A DNA stretch of 64,000 nt from positions 806,001 through 870,000 of the forward strand of contig NZ_OANT01000001.1 of the NCBI RefSeq assembly GCF_900096995.1, read 5' to 3'. This DNA comes from Acinetobacter puyangensis (lineage in GTDB: Bacteria > Pseudomonadota > Gammaproteobacteria > Pseudomonadales > Moraxellaceae). The first letter of the stretch is position 1. Each line of letters starts with the position of its first letter. Positions 1 to 10,207 of this stretch are shown one piece after another. Under the pieces are notes generated by a model. It was not told the origin of the DNA. It saw only the letters and a program-made list of their open reading frames with translations, and did no database searches. Position numbers and translations under genes: made by a program.

Positions 1-3000
1 AAAAGGTTTCTCCACCTGAGAGTGAAAGTACAGGGCGTACTTCGGCATTCATATCATGGTCGATAATTGCCAGTCCCAGACTGTCGGGAATGCGTTGTAA
101 TTGATAACGTGGTGCAAGCGGTTCCAGTTGTTGATTGGCATATTCCACCAAAATATCGAGATGATGTTCCTGTGCAATGCGCTGAAACTTGGTGCCTTCT
201 TTACTGCCAATCAATTCTGAAATTTTACCCCAGCGATTTACCTGTTGCTGTAAGGCAGTGATTTGTTGTTGATATTGTTGCTGTTCTCTGGCACGTTCGG
301 CATTACTCATCAGCTTGGCATTGATTTCATCACGTTGCGTGATTAAGACCTGCATCATCTGATCAAGTTGTTGCATTTGTTGCTGTACATCTGCAACGGC
401 AATTTGTGGCTGTGTTTGAGTGTGTGTACTTAACTCTTGCTGATATAGCTCAAGTGTTGACTGAATTTCGGTAAGTTCACGTTCAAATTGTTGAATCCGT
501 TGCCGACAGGCTTGTATATCCTGTGCGGTCTGTTTTAGACAGTGTTGTTGTAAGGTCTGATTAAAATGAGGATGCTGAGTTAACCACTGAGTTTTAGTTG
601 ATTCACATTCATCAAGCTGTTTTTGCCAGATTTCAAGCTGACTCTTGAGCTGTGCCAGTTGGGTTTGCTGTTGCTGATAGCGCTCTTCAACCTGCATAAA
701 TTGTTGTTTGGATTGTTCACAGCGTTGTTCAAGTGTTTGCGTATGGGTGAATAGGTTTTCTTGCCATTCTTTACCGGATTTAAAGGGCTGCTCGCTATTT
801 TGGTCACTGTGCTGGGCAAGATGTGCCATCAGTAGGTCGGTATTGGCTTGACCTTGTCTGGAAATCTCTGCTAACTGATTTTGCAAGGATTGTGCTTGAT
901 CCTGTAACCAGTTTAATTTATCTCGTACCGGCTGGAGTTGACTGTTTAATTGATCTAGTTTCTGGCCTTGTTGTTCGGCAGTGTGTCGTTGCTTAACCCG
1001 TTGCATAATGGCTTGTTGCAGTTGTTGTGCGGTTGGTTCTGGTTGTTGTTGCCATCGATCCTGCCATGATGTATTCAGCTGGGTGAAGATGGCTTGTGCT
1101 GCCTGTTGATAGCGTTCGATTTGCTCGGCAATTTGTTGTTGCTGTTGTTTTTGCTGCTGTAAGACTTTAGCCGTGCGCAAGGTCTGTTGCCAATGTTCTA
1201 CCTGTTGCTGCTGTTGTTCTAATTGCAGTTTTAACTGATGATTTGCTTGACTAAACTGTTGCTGTAAAACTTCAAAAGTTTGCTGTAAATCCAGTTGAAA
1301 ACCCGTTGCAGTAAAATCTGCATGCAGTTGTTCGGTAGCGTGCTGTAATTGTGTCGATAATTCACCATTGCGTTGTTGCTGATGCTTTAAATGGGACTGG
1401 CATTCAATCACTTGTTGTTTGGTCTGTTGAAATTGTTGTAAGGCATGATTTCTGCTGTCAATCGCCTGTTGTTCTTGTTCACTTTGAATCTGTGATAAAG
1501 CTTGTTGCAAGGTTTCGGCATGTTCAACAAAAGGGTGTTGCAAACTGCCACAAACCATACAGGGCTGATTTGGTTGCAGCGAGGCACGTAGGTTTTCAAT
1601 ATGTTCAGCCTGTAATAGGCGTTGCTCTGCCAGCACATGTTGTACCTGCTGCACCTGTTGTTCGGCCTGTTGATAGTGCTGTTCTGCGAGTTGCTGTTGT
1701 TGGGTCAATTCCGTTTGTGCGCTGTGCAAGGTCTTAATTTGCAAATCTAGTGTATGGGATTGTTTGGAAAGCTCTAGACAGTTATTCAAACTACGAGCAA
1801 AGGCATTGGCTGCATGTTGTTGCTGTTGTAAATTCTGCCATTGTGTTTGCTGGTTGGCAGCGGCCTGTTCAATTTGATCCAAGGTCCCAAACTGCTGTTC
1901 ATGCTGGTGAATCTGTACATTTAATGCCTGTTGTTTTGCCGCAAAATCTTGCAGCTTGAACTGATCCTGACTATGAGCCGTGAGTTGTTGTAATTGCTGA
2001 TATTGCCGCAGAAAAAGATCAATCTTCTCCAAACCGGCTTTGGGTTCTTCTGCAAATGCAGCAATATCTTCACTGTTTTGCAGTTGTTGCAGGGTATGTT
2101 GTTGCAGTTGTTGTACTTGCTGTAATTGTCCACTGATATTTTCTAATTGCTGTTGTTGTAATGCCAGTTGTCTTTGATTATCTTCAACATCCTGTTTTTT
2201 CTCTTTATAATTTTTCCCGATGCGTAAGCGTTCGGCATCATAATCCAGCGCTTGTTGCAAGGCAGATTGTAAACTAATGACCTTTTGTTTATGTAGTTTT
2301 AATTGCTGTTCGCTGTATTGATGTTGCTGCTGGGTGGTGTCATATTGCAGCTTAATCTGTTGAAAATGCTGCTGACTTTGCTGTAATTTCTGGGTGAAAT
2401 GCGTTTTTTGCTGAATTGCTTTATCAAGTTCCAGTAAGGTTGCACGAATTTCTGCAAATTCCTCTAAATATTTAAGCAACTCTTTTTCGACATTGATTTG
2501 GCTTTGCTGATTTTGACAGTATTGTAATTGTGTCTGTTTTTCGGCAATTTTGCTGTGTAATTCGTTGTGTCGTTTAAACCAGTGCTCAGCCTGTTCGAGT
2601 TGTTTTTGTTCGAGTTGTTTTTGCTGAATTTGTGTTGTGTAATCGGTTTTTTCCTGTTCCAAGGCATGAATTTGTTCACTGGATAAGAGTTCGATGTGTC
2701 CCAGAACTTTTTTCAGGTTATCCAATTCATCTTTAAACTGTTTGGTCTTTTGAAATGATAATTGGCTGACCAAACTAAAAATATTGGAATTGGTCAGATA
2801 TTCCAGCAAATCCGCACGATCCTGATCCTTGGCTTTTAAAAACGCACCAACTTCCGATTGTGCCAATAACACTGCACGGGTAAATTGCTCAAAACTCAGA
2901 CCAATTAGTTTTTGTACGGTAGGTGTACATTCGGAAAGTTTCTGCGTGAGTACCCGACCATCCTCAACACAGCGAATGGCACGATCCAATTTTAAATTAC

Positions 3001-3361
3001 CGTCCAGTTTATTTCTGGCTCGTCGAATCTCCCAGCGTGCGATATAGCGTTTTTGATCCAGTGCCAAAAATTCAACTTCGGCAAAACCTTGGGTCGCCCC
3101 GCGGCGCAAAATATGTTTGGAATCCTTAACCGAAATGCCTTGTCCACTGGCATCGAGTAATGTACCGACAGCCCCATTTAAGCGTGGAATCTGATCAAAT
3201 AGCGCCAGACACATCGCATCCAGTAAGGTAGATTTACCGGCACCGGTTTTCCCGGTAATCGCAATTAAACCGGCATGGGCCAAAGGTTCTGCTTCAAAAT
3301 TAATCTCTTGTTCACCGGATAAAGAGGCCAAATTGCATAGCTGTAAACGTAAAATTTTCAT
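1..3361 (-). CDS. sbcC: SbcC, ATPase subunit of the SbcCD nuclease (C-terminus cut by window edge)
   Basis: SMC/Rad50-like ATPase that works with SbcD to open DNA hairpins and process double-strand ends. The protein opens with MKILRLQLCN, has a Walker A loop GKTGAGKST at residues 37-45, then hundreds of residues of very glutamine-rich coiled coil. Near residue 600 a CMVCGS motif (bases about 1551-1562) marks the zinc hook where two coils dimerise. The ABC signature LSGGETF is read in the first 25 bases, so the window cuts the gene there; Walker B and the C-terminus are outside. No stop interrupts the frame from 3361 to the edge. The start lies 9 bases after the sbcD stop, so the pair is an operon. 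The hook lacks the usual proline of CPxC. Confidence 0.95.
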   Translation of the reverse strand, partial: MKILRLQLCNLASLSGEQEINFEAEPLAHAGLIAITGKTGAGKSTLLDAMCLALFDQIPRLNGAVGTLLDASGQGISVKDSKHILRRGATQGFAEVEFLALDQKRYIARWEIRRARNKLDGNLKLDRAIRCVEDGRVLTQKLSECTPTVQKLIGLSFEQFTRAVLLAQSEVGAFLKAKDQDRADLLEYLTNSNIFSLVSQLSFQKTKQFKDELDNLKKVLGHIELLSSEQIHALEQEKTDYTTQIQQKQLEQKQLEQAEHWFKRHNELHSKIAEKQTQLQYCQNQQSQINVEKELLKYLEEFAEIRATLLELDKAIQQKTHFTQKLQQSQQHFQQIKLQYDTTQQQHQYSEQQLKLHKQKVISLQSALQQALDYDAERLRIGKNYKEKKQDVEDNQRQLALQQQQLENISGQLQQVQQLQQHTLQQLQNSEDIAAFAEEPKAGLEKIDLFLRQYQQLQQLTAHSQDQFKLQDFAAKQQALNVQIHQHEQQFGTLDQIEQAAANQQTQWQNLQQQQHAANAFARSLNNCLELSKQSHTLDLQIKTLHSAQTELTQQQQLAEQHYQQAEQQVQQVQHVLAEQRLLQAEHIENLRASLQPNQPCMVCGSLQHPFVEHAETLQQALSQIQSEQEQQAIDSRNHALQQFQQTKQQVIECQSHLKHQQQRNGELSTQLQHATEQLHADFTATGFQLDLQQTFEVLQQQFSQANHQLKLQLEQQQQQVEHWQQTLRTAKVLQQQKQQQQQIAEQIERYQQAAQAIFTQLNTSWQDRWQQQPEPTAQQLQQAIMQRVKQRHTAEQQGQKLDQLNSQLQPVRDKLNWLQDQAQSLQNQLAEISRQGQANTDLLMAHLAQHSDQNSEQPFKSGKEWQENLFTHTQTLEQRCEQSKQQFMQVEERYQQQQTQLAQLKSQLEIWQKQLDECESTKTQWLTQHPHFNQTLQQHCLKQTAQDIQACRQRIQQFERELTEIQSTLELYQQELSTHTQTQPQIAVADVQQQMQQLDQMMQVLITQRDEINAKLMSNAERAREQQQYQQQITALQQQVNRWGKISELIGSKEGTKFQRIAQEHHLDILVEYANQQLEPLAPRYQLQRIPDSLGLAIIDHDMNAEVRPVLSLSGGETF

Positions 3362-3370
3362 CAGCTATTC

Positions 3371-4624
3371 CTAAAGCCCGGTTTTTTGTTGCTGTTGTAA
3401 TTGTTCGGCATCATGTAATAAGGTTAAAAAATCGTGTTCAACAACATCATCAAGTTCAAAACCCATTTTATCCCAAAGTGTTGAAAAAAGCTGTTCGGGT
3501 GTTGGCGGTGCCAAGTCGATTTTAGAGTGTTGTGCGTCATCCGCGTGTTGTGAGGTATGTTTACGGCAAATTCGTAATAAACGGTAGCGGTTTGCTGGCA
3601 AAGCAAGTTCAATCTGTTGTCTTAAATCCAGTGGCGGTGGCGTAGTGCTATGATATTCCACATCAACATATTCGCGCTGTTCACTGTCGTTAATCTCGCC
3701 TTGTGGCAGGGCTTTAAGCTGTTGCATCACTTGTTCAAGTTCACCGCTGATCCGATGCAGTTGTACCGAGCGTGGAATTGCCAATACCTCATAACGAAAA
3801 CGTTGTTCATTTAATGTCGGATCAATCCACGCTTCAATCACTTGATGCTGATAATTGATCTCGCTAAACGATAAGGGAATCGGTGAGCCACTATAGCGAA
3901 TATGTGCATGCTGTACTTTTTGTGGCTTATGTAAATGCCCCAGCGCCACATAGTCAATTGCATCGGTAAACAAATCCGTCGATAGCGCTTCCTGATTGCC
4001 AATCACAATCCGACGTTCTGAATCGGATTCTTCACCGCCCTGCATATGGGCATGAGACATAACAATCAGGGCTTGTTCAGGGGTTTTACGACGTTGTGCT
4101 TCGGCAATCAGGCTTTGATGGACATATTCAATGGCAGATTGATGATCGTGCGACTGTTCATTAAAACCGGTAATTTCCGCAGGACGTAAAAAGGGTAGAG
4201 CAACACACCATGCCACAATTTTTTTAGAGGCATCATAAATGGGTAAAATCAGGCGTTCGGTATTCAGTGTTTTATCTGCATTCCAGTGAATAATACCGAC
4301 TGCTTTGGCATTAAACTTTTCCAGTAATGGTTCGACCTGTTCGATACGATAACCAGAATCATGGTTGCCAGCGATCATTAGCGTTTGCATATGCGGCGCA
4401 AGTTCGTGAGCATCGGCTAAAAACTGGTAGAGTTGTTTTTGTGCTTGCGAACTGGGATTAATTACATCAAAAATATCACCAGCGATGAGCAGGGCATGCG
4501 GCTGTTTCTGTTTGATTTGACTCAGTAACCATGCCAGAAATTGTTCATGTTCATAATGGCGGGAATAATTGTAAAATAATTGTCCCAAATGCCAGTCTGA
4601 AGTATGAAGAAAATGTACAGCCAT
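3371..4624 (-). CDS. sbcD: SbcD, nuclease subunit of SbcCD
   Basis: Mre11-like manganese phosphoesterase that supplies the exo- and endonuclease activity of the SbcCD complex. Metal-binding motifs are visible in order: SDWHLGQ (residues 9-15), GDIFD (about 49-53), GNHDSG (about 86-91), SHAHMQGGE and GHLHKPQ. The length of 417 residues is normal for the family. It is the first gene of the sbcD-sbcC operon and transcription runs leftward. The ATG at 4624 has only a weak GGAAG about 10 bases upstream. Confidence 0.95.
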   Translation of the reverse strand: MAVHFLHTSDWHLGQLFYNYSRHYEHEQFLAWLLSQIKQKQPHALLIAGDIFDVINPSSQAQKQLYQFLADAHELAPHMQTLMIAGNHDSGYRIEQVEPLLEKFNAKAVGIIHWNADKTLNTERLILPIYDASKKIVAWCVALPFLRPAEITGFNEQSHDHQSAIEYVHQSLIAEAQRRKTPEQALIVMSHAHMQGGEESDSERRIVIGNQEALSTDLFTDAIDYVALGHLHKPQKVQHAHIRYSGSPIPLSFSEINYQHQVIEAWIDPTLNEQRFRYEVLAIPRSVQLHRISGELEQVMQQLKALPQGEINDSEQREYVDVEYHSTTPPPLDLRQQIELALPANRYRLLRICRKHTSQHADDAQHSKIDLAPPTPEQLFSTLWDKMGFELDDVVEHDFLTLLHDAEQLQQQQKTGL

Positions 4625-4772
4625 GATTCAAGCACTTCCCAATCTATGTTGGGGATAAGGTAGCATAAATTACAAGTTGAGTAAGCACGATTCCAGAATA
4701 GAGCGTAAGTCCGAAAAGGTATTTTTCAATTTGTGACTTTAAAAAATTGACTAAGTTAAATTTTTATAAAAG

Positions 4773-4803
4773 AAAACCCCGCTCATTAGAAGCAGGGTTT
4801 CTT
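4773..4803 (-). terminator. Rho-independent terminator after lon
   Basis: An inverted repeat of AAACCC.GCT and AGC.GGGTTT surrounds a short loop and, read on the minus strand, runs into GGGGTTTTCTTTT. It lies just past the lon stop and separates lon from sbcD. Confidence 0.8.
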
Positions 4804-4818
4804 TGGATTTACAATAAC

Positions 4819-7245
4819 TTAATGCCTAGCCGCTTTCCCTTCATCAATCGCTTTCACAATCGGTGTTTTGGCTAAAGGTTTTGGTTTTTCAGTTAAAGCC
4901 AATGGTAAAATATCATCGATACTTTTTACGGCTTTAATTTCCAAACCTTCTTTGACATTTTCCGGTATTTCCTTCAAGTCACGTACGTTTTCTTGTGGGA
5001 TAAACACCAGTTTGATACCACCACGGTGTGCAGCCAGCAATTTCTCTTTTAACCCGCCAATACGAAGCGCATGACCACGTAACGAGGTTTCACCTGTCAT
5101 GGCAATGTCTGCACGAATCGGAATGCCGGTAAAGGCAGACACAAGGGCAGTGGTCAATGCTAGACCTGCTGAAGGACCATCTTTCGGTGTTGCACCTTCA
5201 GGCAAGTGAACATGCACATCAGTTTCTTCAAAACGCGATGCTTCAATGCCCAGTTCATCGGCACGGGTACGAACGACTGTCATTGCCGCAGTAATAGATT
5301 CTTTCATCACATCACCCAAAGAACCGGTGGTGATAAATTTACCTTTACCTTTCACTGCTGCAACTTCAATGGTGAGTAACTCGCCACCGACTGAAGTCCA
5401 TGCCAAGCCGTTAACACGACCGACCTGAGCTTGTTCTTCGGCAATACCATAATCAAATTTATGTACACCAAGATATTCAGGTAAGTTTTCCTGTGTGACA
5501 TCAATATGCAGATTTTTGGTTTTATTGCCAACAGCCTGTTTTACCACTTTACGGGCAATTTTGGATACTTCACGTTCCAGACTACGCACACCTGCTTCAC
5601 GGGTATAGTGGCGCACAATGTCACGAATCGCTTCTTCATGCACAGTCAGTTCTTTACCACGTAAGCCATTATCTTTAATGGCTTTTGGCACCAGATAACG
5701 CTCGGCAATATTGACTTTCTCTTCTTCGGTATAACCTGGTAAGCGAATGACTTCCATACGGTCAAGCAATGCCTCTGGAATGTTCATGCTATTGGCAGTA
5801 CAGATGAACATCACTTCGGATAAGTCCAGATCAAGATCTAAATAATGATCATTGAACTTATTGTTTTGTGATGGATCAAGTACCTCAAGCAAGGCTGATG
5901 CCGGATCGCCACGATAGTCCTGTGCCATTTTGTCAATTTCATCAAGTAGGAATAATGGATTTTTAACGCCTACTTTGGTGAGTGACTGCACAATCTTACC
6001 AGGCATCGCACCGATATAGGTACGACGGTGACCACGAATTTCTGCTTCATCACGGACACCACCCAAAGCCATACGGACAAATTTACGGCCAGTGGCTTTA
6101 GCAATGGATTCACCTAGAGAGGTTTTACCGACACCCGGAGGACCTACCAAGCAAAGGATTGGGCCACGTAATTTTTTGACGCGAGATTGTACTGCCAGAT
6201 ATTCAACAATACGATCTTTCACATCATCCAGACCATAGTGGTCGGCATCGAGAATTTCCTGAGCTTTGCCAAGATTAATGCTGACTTTGCTTGCTGTGTT
6301 CCACGGGGTATCCAGAATGACTTCCAGATAGTTACGGACCACGGCAGCTTCGCTGGAAGCAGGTTGCATGGCTTTGAGCTTGCGGAACTCATTTTCAGCT
6401 TTTTTACGGACATGTTCCGGTAAATCGGCTTCTTCCAAACGTTTTTCTATTTCAGCGACATCATCTTCAGCTCCGCCATTCATGTCAGACAGTTCACGTT
6501 GAATGACTTTCATTTTTTCATTCAGAAAGTATTCCCGCTGATTTTTTTCCATCTGGCGTTTGACACTGTCATGTAGACCTTGCTCAATCTGTTGTTCTTC
6601 AGATTGTTGCAATAGATAAGTCATCAAGTCTTTAAGATGGTTCTCAAATTCATCCAGCTCAAGGAACTTTTGTTTGACTTCTATACTCAGTGGTACGCGT
6701 GTGGCAACAAAGAATAACAGCTGTGCCAGATCATCAATTTTTGCAGCCGAAGAAATCAATTCACGTGCATTACGTAATTTTGCTTCTGCATATTGTGCAA
6801 ATAAGGCATTGAGTTCCTGTAATCGGGTTTGTTCTGTTTCTTTGTCCAATTCCACATGCATTGGGCTGAGTTTATGTTCAGCTTCAAGATGATCCGGAAG
6901 TTCAATAATTTTTTCTAATTTTGAACGATGTAAACCTTCAATCAATACTTTGATACAGTTGTCATCATTTTCATGATTAACAACTTGTACGATACGGGCA
7001 ACCGTACCATATTGATAAAGGTTTTCCTGATCAATGTCTTCGGTCAAAGAATCTTTTTGAGCAACGACAAAGACCAGATTGTCACCATTGCGGGCCACTT
7101 CAACCGCATTAATCGATTTTTCACGGCCCACAAAGAGTGCAATTTGCATGTGCGGATATACAACGACATCACGCAATGCTAATAAAGGCAAAGTTCCAGG
7201 GATATGTTCCTCTTGGGTCACTTGCGCTGTAGTGAATTCAGTCAT
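4819..7245 (-). CDS. lon: Lon ATP-dependent protease
   Basis: Cytoplasmic AAA+ serine protease that degrades misfolded and regulatory proteins. Domains in order: N-terminal LON substrate domain (about 1-215), AAA+ module with Walker A GPPGVGKTS near residue 370 and Walker B FLLDEID, and a C-terminal peptidase domain with catalytic Ser in KDGPSAG near 691 and Lys in GGLKEK near 733. An in-frame GTG lies two codons upstream at 7251, but AGGAG sits five bases before the ATG at 7245, so ATG 7245 is the better start (808 residues). The gene stands alone, with a terminator behind it. Confidence 0.97.
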   Translation of the reverse strand: MTEFTTAQVTQEEHIPGTLPLLALRDVVVYPHMQIALFVGREKSINAVEVARNGDNLVFVVAQKDSLTEDIDQENLYQYGTVARIVQVVNHENDDNCIKVLIEGLHRSKLEKIIELPDHLEAEHKLSPMHVELDKETEQTRLQELNALFAQYAEAKLRNARELISSAAKIDDLAQLLFFVATRVPLSIEVKQKFLELDEFENHLKDLMTYLLQQSEEQQIEQGLHDSVKRQMEKNQREYFLNEKMKVIQRELSDMNGGAEDDVAEIEKRLEEADLPEHVRKKAENEFRKLKAMQPASSEAAVVRNYLEVILDTPWNTASKVSINLGKAQEILDADHYGLDDVKDRIVEYLAVQSRVKKLRGPILCLVGPPGVGKTSLGESIAKATGRKFVRMALGGVRDEAEIRGHRRTYIGAMPGKIVQSLTKVGVKNPLFLLDEIDKMAQDYRGDPASALLEVLDPSQNNKFNDHYLDLDLDLSEVMFICTANSMNIPEALLDRMEVIRLPGYTEEEKVNIAERYLVPKAIKDNGLRGKELTVHEEAIRDIVRHYTREAGVRSLEREVSKIARKVVKQAVGNKTKNLHIDVTQENLPEYLGVHKFDYGIAEEQAQVGRVNGLAWTSVGGELLTIEVAAVKGKGKFITTGSLGDVMKESITAAMTVVRTRADELGIEASRFEETDVHVHLPEGATPKDGPSAGLALTTALVSAFTGIPIRADIAMTGETSLRGHALRIGGLKEKLLAAHRGGIKLVFIPQENVRDLKEIPENVKEGLEIKAVKSIDDILPLALTEKPKPLAKTPIVKAIDEGKAARH

Positions 7246-7292
7246 GGGCACTCCTAAGGTAGAGTGACAAGTTATTTTGTCATGGTTTTATT

Positions 7293-7322
7293 AGTGATGG
7301 ATTTATTTAAAAATACAAGGGT
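7293..7322 (-). promoter_or_regulatory. Possible heat-shock-type promoter of lon
   Basis: Read on the minus strand, CCCTTGTAT is followed 12 bases later by TCCATCACT, about 50 bases before the lon start. This loosely resembles the sigma-32 elements CTTGAAA and CCCATNT, which are known at lon in other gammaproteobacteria. The match is partial and the region is very AT-rich, so this is only a candidate. Confidence 0.25.
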
Positions 7323-7386
7323 ATTTATAAAAAAAATTAAACTTTTTTGGTCAAAATTACAAGATTTGATGAAATATAATGCATAT

Positions 7387-8424
7387 TTAACGTTCTTCCC
7401 ACACTAAATCTGCGATATATGCCGGTTCAATGGCTTCAATTTTTTTACCAAAACCACGTAGCCACCAGATCAGTTGAGAATTGAGCGGGACGGTTGCTGA
7501 AACTTGCACTATATCAGGGCTAATTTCTTCAATTTTCTGATTTTTGGATAATTTCGATTCATAAAATGTGGTGGAGTATTCACGTTTTAAATTTATTTTA
7601 AGATCGACGTCATGTGTTGGCTCATCTAAATGGATTCTAAATCCTAATACACCAGAATCGATATAGTGATCCACATCAAAGTTTATCGGATGTAATGCAC
7701 GAGAGTCCAGCACCTTGGCTGATCTAAAACGGTGCAATGCAAAAGTTTGCACATCATTTTTATCCAAGCGGGTGCATAAAAGATAAATGACTGCACCACG
7801 TTGAACCAATGCTAAAGGATTGAGAATATATGTTTTTTCTTCTTTTGCGCCTGATCGTCCAACATAAATACATTCTAGTTGTCGATCCTGTAACAAGGCT
7901 TCATAAATCGCAGTTTGTGCTTTGCGATCGACGGTGGGTGGAATAAGCGGTTGAGTCGCAGGAATAATACGTACACGGTTAATCCATTGGCGGACATTAT
8001 TTTGTTGTGAAGATAAACTGCGCCGTGCAAGATCAAACCAGGGATTGATTTCTGCCAGTAAACTGGGTGGCAATAAATGTTTAAGATGTTCTTCTACCAT
8101 CATAAAGGTTACAGCCTGCGAGCTATTCATATGCGGCAAGCTTTGTAAAGGTGCATCTGTTTTCCAGCGCCAGCCTTGTGGTGTCGCACCATTATTTTCA
8201 ATTGGAAAACGCTCGGCGATTTGATTGAGATCACGCTGTACCGTACGCAGGCTAATTTCAATGCCTTCTCGTGTCAGTTGTTGTTGTAATTCTCTGGTGC
8301 CAATCCATTTACCATTCGGTAAACGAGATAAAATCTGCCATTGCCGATACAGGCTATTGCCTGTTTCCTTCTCATGCACGTGACTATCTTTTTTGTCTTT
8401 GATTCTTCTAGTCTTTTCTGTCAT
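7387..8424 (-). CDS. WYL-domain transcriptional regulator with N-terminal winged helix
   Basis: Likely DNA-binding regulator of the YafY/WYL type, 345 residues from ATG 8424. The N-terminal third carries a helix-turn-helix (RELQQQLTREGIEISLRTVQRDL). The middle to C-terminal part has the WYL fold (LNPLALVQRGAVIYLLCTR), where the tryptophan of the name is replaced by isoleucine. An upstream in-frame start at 8484 would add an unconserved-looking hydrophobic lead, so 8424 is preferred, although neither start has a strong ribosome site. It is divergent from the Anbu operon across 247 bases, which suggests, without proving, that it controls that operon. Ligand unknown. Confidence 0.82.
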   Translation of the reverse strand: MTEKTRRIKDKKDSHVHEKETGNSLYRQWQILSRLPNGKWIGTRELQQQLTREGIEISLRTVQRDLNQIAERFPIENNGATPQGWRWKTDAPLQSLPHMNSSQAVTFMMVEEHLKHLLPPSLLAEINPWFDLARRSLSSQQNNVRQWINRVRIIPATQPLIPPTVDRKAQTAIYEALLQDRQLECIYVGRSGAKEEKTYILNPLALVQRGAVIYLLCTRLDKNDVQTFALHRFRSAKVLDSRALHPINFDVDHYIDSGVLGFRIHLDEPTHDVDLKINLKREYSTTFYESKLSKNQKIEEISPDIVQVSATVPLNSQLIWWLRGFGKKIEAIEPAYIADLVWEER

Positions 8425-8671
8425 CGTTAAATTCTGTCTGCTATGGAATAAAGGGACGAAGGAGATGTAGCAAATTTTGCACAATTTCTATATGGCTTGT
8501 CAATGTAACAAAAAATCTCATTGCAACTATATTGTAAGGTTTGTGTGTAGAATGATAAGTAACTCATTTTGAGTGAAAAAAACACACTATAATCATTCTA
8601 AAACCCATTGTGGCATTCATTTTGCATTTAACCTAATGCAACAGGTAAACCACAAGATAGAAGGGGGATAT
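8425..8671. promoter_or_regulatory. Divergent control region between WYL regulator and Anbu operon
   Basis: This AT-rich spacer of about 250 bases must hold the promoters for both directions. An AAGGGGG ribosome site at 8661-8667 sets the start of the ATP-grasp gene at 8672. No clear operator repeat could be singled out by eye. Confidence 0.5.
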
Positions 8672-10183
8672 ATGCTCGGAACAGTTGAACATACGACGGA
8701 TGCATTAACGCCCAACACTGAAGAGACCTTGAAGGCTCTTGCTACACAGAGTGAATCGAAATTTTTTAATGAAATGCGCCATGCAGATGGTTCTATTCGT
8801 GATGAATTTATCAAGATTCAACAATGGCTTTCAGAGAAGTCTTTAGAAGAAATTGAACAGTTAAACGCACAAGCAAAACAACATTTTATTTATGAAGGAA
8901 TTACATTTACCGTTTATAGCGATGCAGCAGGTACGGAACGTACCATTCCATTTGATATTGTGCCGAGGATTATTGAGAAAAAACAATGGGATATTGTATC
9001 TGATGGTTGTAAGCAACGGGTTAAGGCATTAAATTCATTTTTACATGATATTTATCATCAGCAAGCGATTTTAAAAGATGGTGTGATTCCTGCGGAACAG
9101 GTGTTGCAACATGAGGCATATCAACCATGGATGTTGAATTTTGATGTAAAGGGTCAGATTTATTCACATATTAGTGGTGTCGATATTATTCGGGATGGTA
9201 CTGGGGATTTTTTTGTTCTGGAAGATAATTTGCGTACTCCATCTGGCGTATCTTATATGCTGGAAAGTCGAAAAATCAGTGAAAAATTAATGCCCGATAT
9301 TTGTGATAAATATCATTTGCTTGGCATTAGTCAGTATCCACAATTATTGAAACAGACCTTGATTGAAAGTACTGATGTTGAAAATCCGGTGATCGTGATA
9401 TTAACACCGGGACACTTTAATAGTGCCTATTTTGAACATGCCTTTTTGGCGCAGGAAATGGGTGTACCATTGGTAAATGCCAAGGATTTGTTTGTAGAAC
9501 AAGGCAAGGTATTTTTGAAATCTGTGCATGGACGCAAACAGGTTGATGTCATTTATCGTCGTCTGGACGATGATTTTCTTGATCCACTGGCGTTTCGGCC
9601 TGACAGCGTTTTGGGTATTGCAGGATTAATGTCAGCCTATCGTAATCGTACTGTGGTCATTGCCAATGCACCCGGTACAGGTGTGGCCGACGATAAATCG
9701 ATTTATCCCTATGTCGATGACATGATTCGCTACTATTTGAATGAGCAGCCTATTCTTAAAAATGTCCCGACCTATCAATGTCGTAAAGCAGATGATTTGG
9801 ATTATGTGCTGAATAATATTGAAAAACTGGTGGTAAAAGAGGCTCAAGGTTCTGGTGGCTACGGTATGTTAATTGGTCCGCAAGCCGATGAGTCACAAAT
9901 CGAGGAATTTAGACAAAAACTTAAATTTAAACCGCATGCCTATATTGCACAACCTACATTGGCATTGTCCGTAACACCGATTTTAACTGAGCAGGGTTTT
10001 TCAGATCGTCATATCGATTTGCGTCCTTTTGTTCTCAGTTCTCAAAAGGAAATGCGTGTCGTTCCAGGTGGGTTAACCCGGGTTGCCATGACAGAAGGTT
10101 CTTTGGTTGTGAATTCATCACAAGGTGGTGGCATTAAAGATACTTGGGTTGTAGAACGTAGAGATGAAATGACGAAGATATAA
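8672..10183 (+). CDS. Circularly permuted ATP-grasp protein (DUF404/DUF407 type)
   Basis: Predicted ATP-dependent amidoligase-like enzyme of the circularly permuted ATP-grasp type 2 family; its substrate is unknown. The family signature LEDNLRTPSGVSYMLE is present near residue 185, followed by the ATP-grasp core with EAQGSGGYGM and the C-terminal DLRPFVL segment. The frame is open from 8573, but the strong AAGGGGG site before ATG 8672 gives a 503-residue product of normal family length. It is the first gene of a four-gene operon with alpha-E, transglutaminase-like and Anbu genes, a known association in proteobacteria proposed to make and process a peptide-like modification. Confidence 0.9.
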   Translation: MLGTVEHTTDALTPNTEETLKALATQSESKFFNEMRHADGSIRDEFIKIQQWLSEKSLEEIEQLNAQAKQHFIYEGITFTVYSDAAGTERTIPFDIVPRIIEKKQWDIVSDGCKQRVKALNSFLHDIYHQQAILKDGVIPAEQVLQHEAYQPWMLNFDVKGQIYSHISGVDIIRDGTGDFFVLEDNLRTPSGVSYMLESRKISEKLMPDICDKYHLLGISQYPQLLKQTLIESTDVENPVIVILTPGHFNSAYFEHAFLAQEMGVPLVNAKDLFVEQGKVFLKSVHGRKQVDVIYRRLDDDFLDPLAFRPDSVLGIAGLMSAYRNRTVVIANAPGTGVADDKSIYPYVDDMIRYYLNEQPILKNVPTYQCRKADDLDYVLNNIEKLVVKEAQGSGGYGMLIGPQADESQIEEFRQKLKFKPHAYIAQPTLALSVTPILTEQGFSDRHIDLRPFVLSSQKEMRVVPGGLTRVAMTEGSLVVNSSQGGGIKDTWVVERRDEMTKI

Positions 10184-10207
10184 CCGCACACAGTAGGGAG
10201 TATAACA

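Noticed and set aside
67..3047. Open frames on the plus strand and in other minus frames across the first 3 kb
   Set aside because: They are shadows of sbcC. Its CAA/CAG-rich codons read as long open stretches in other frames.
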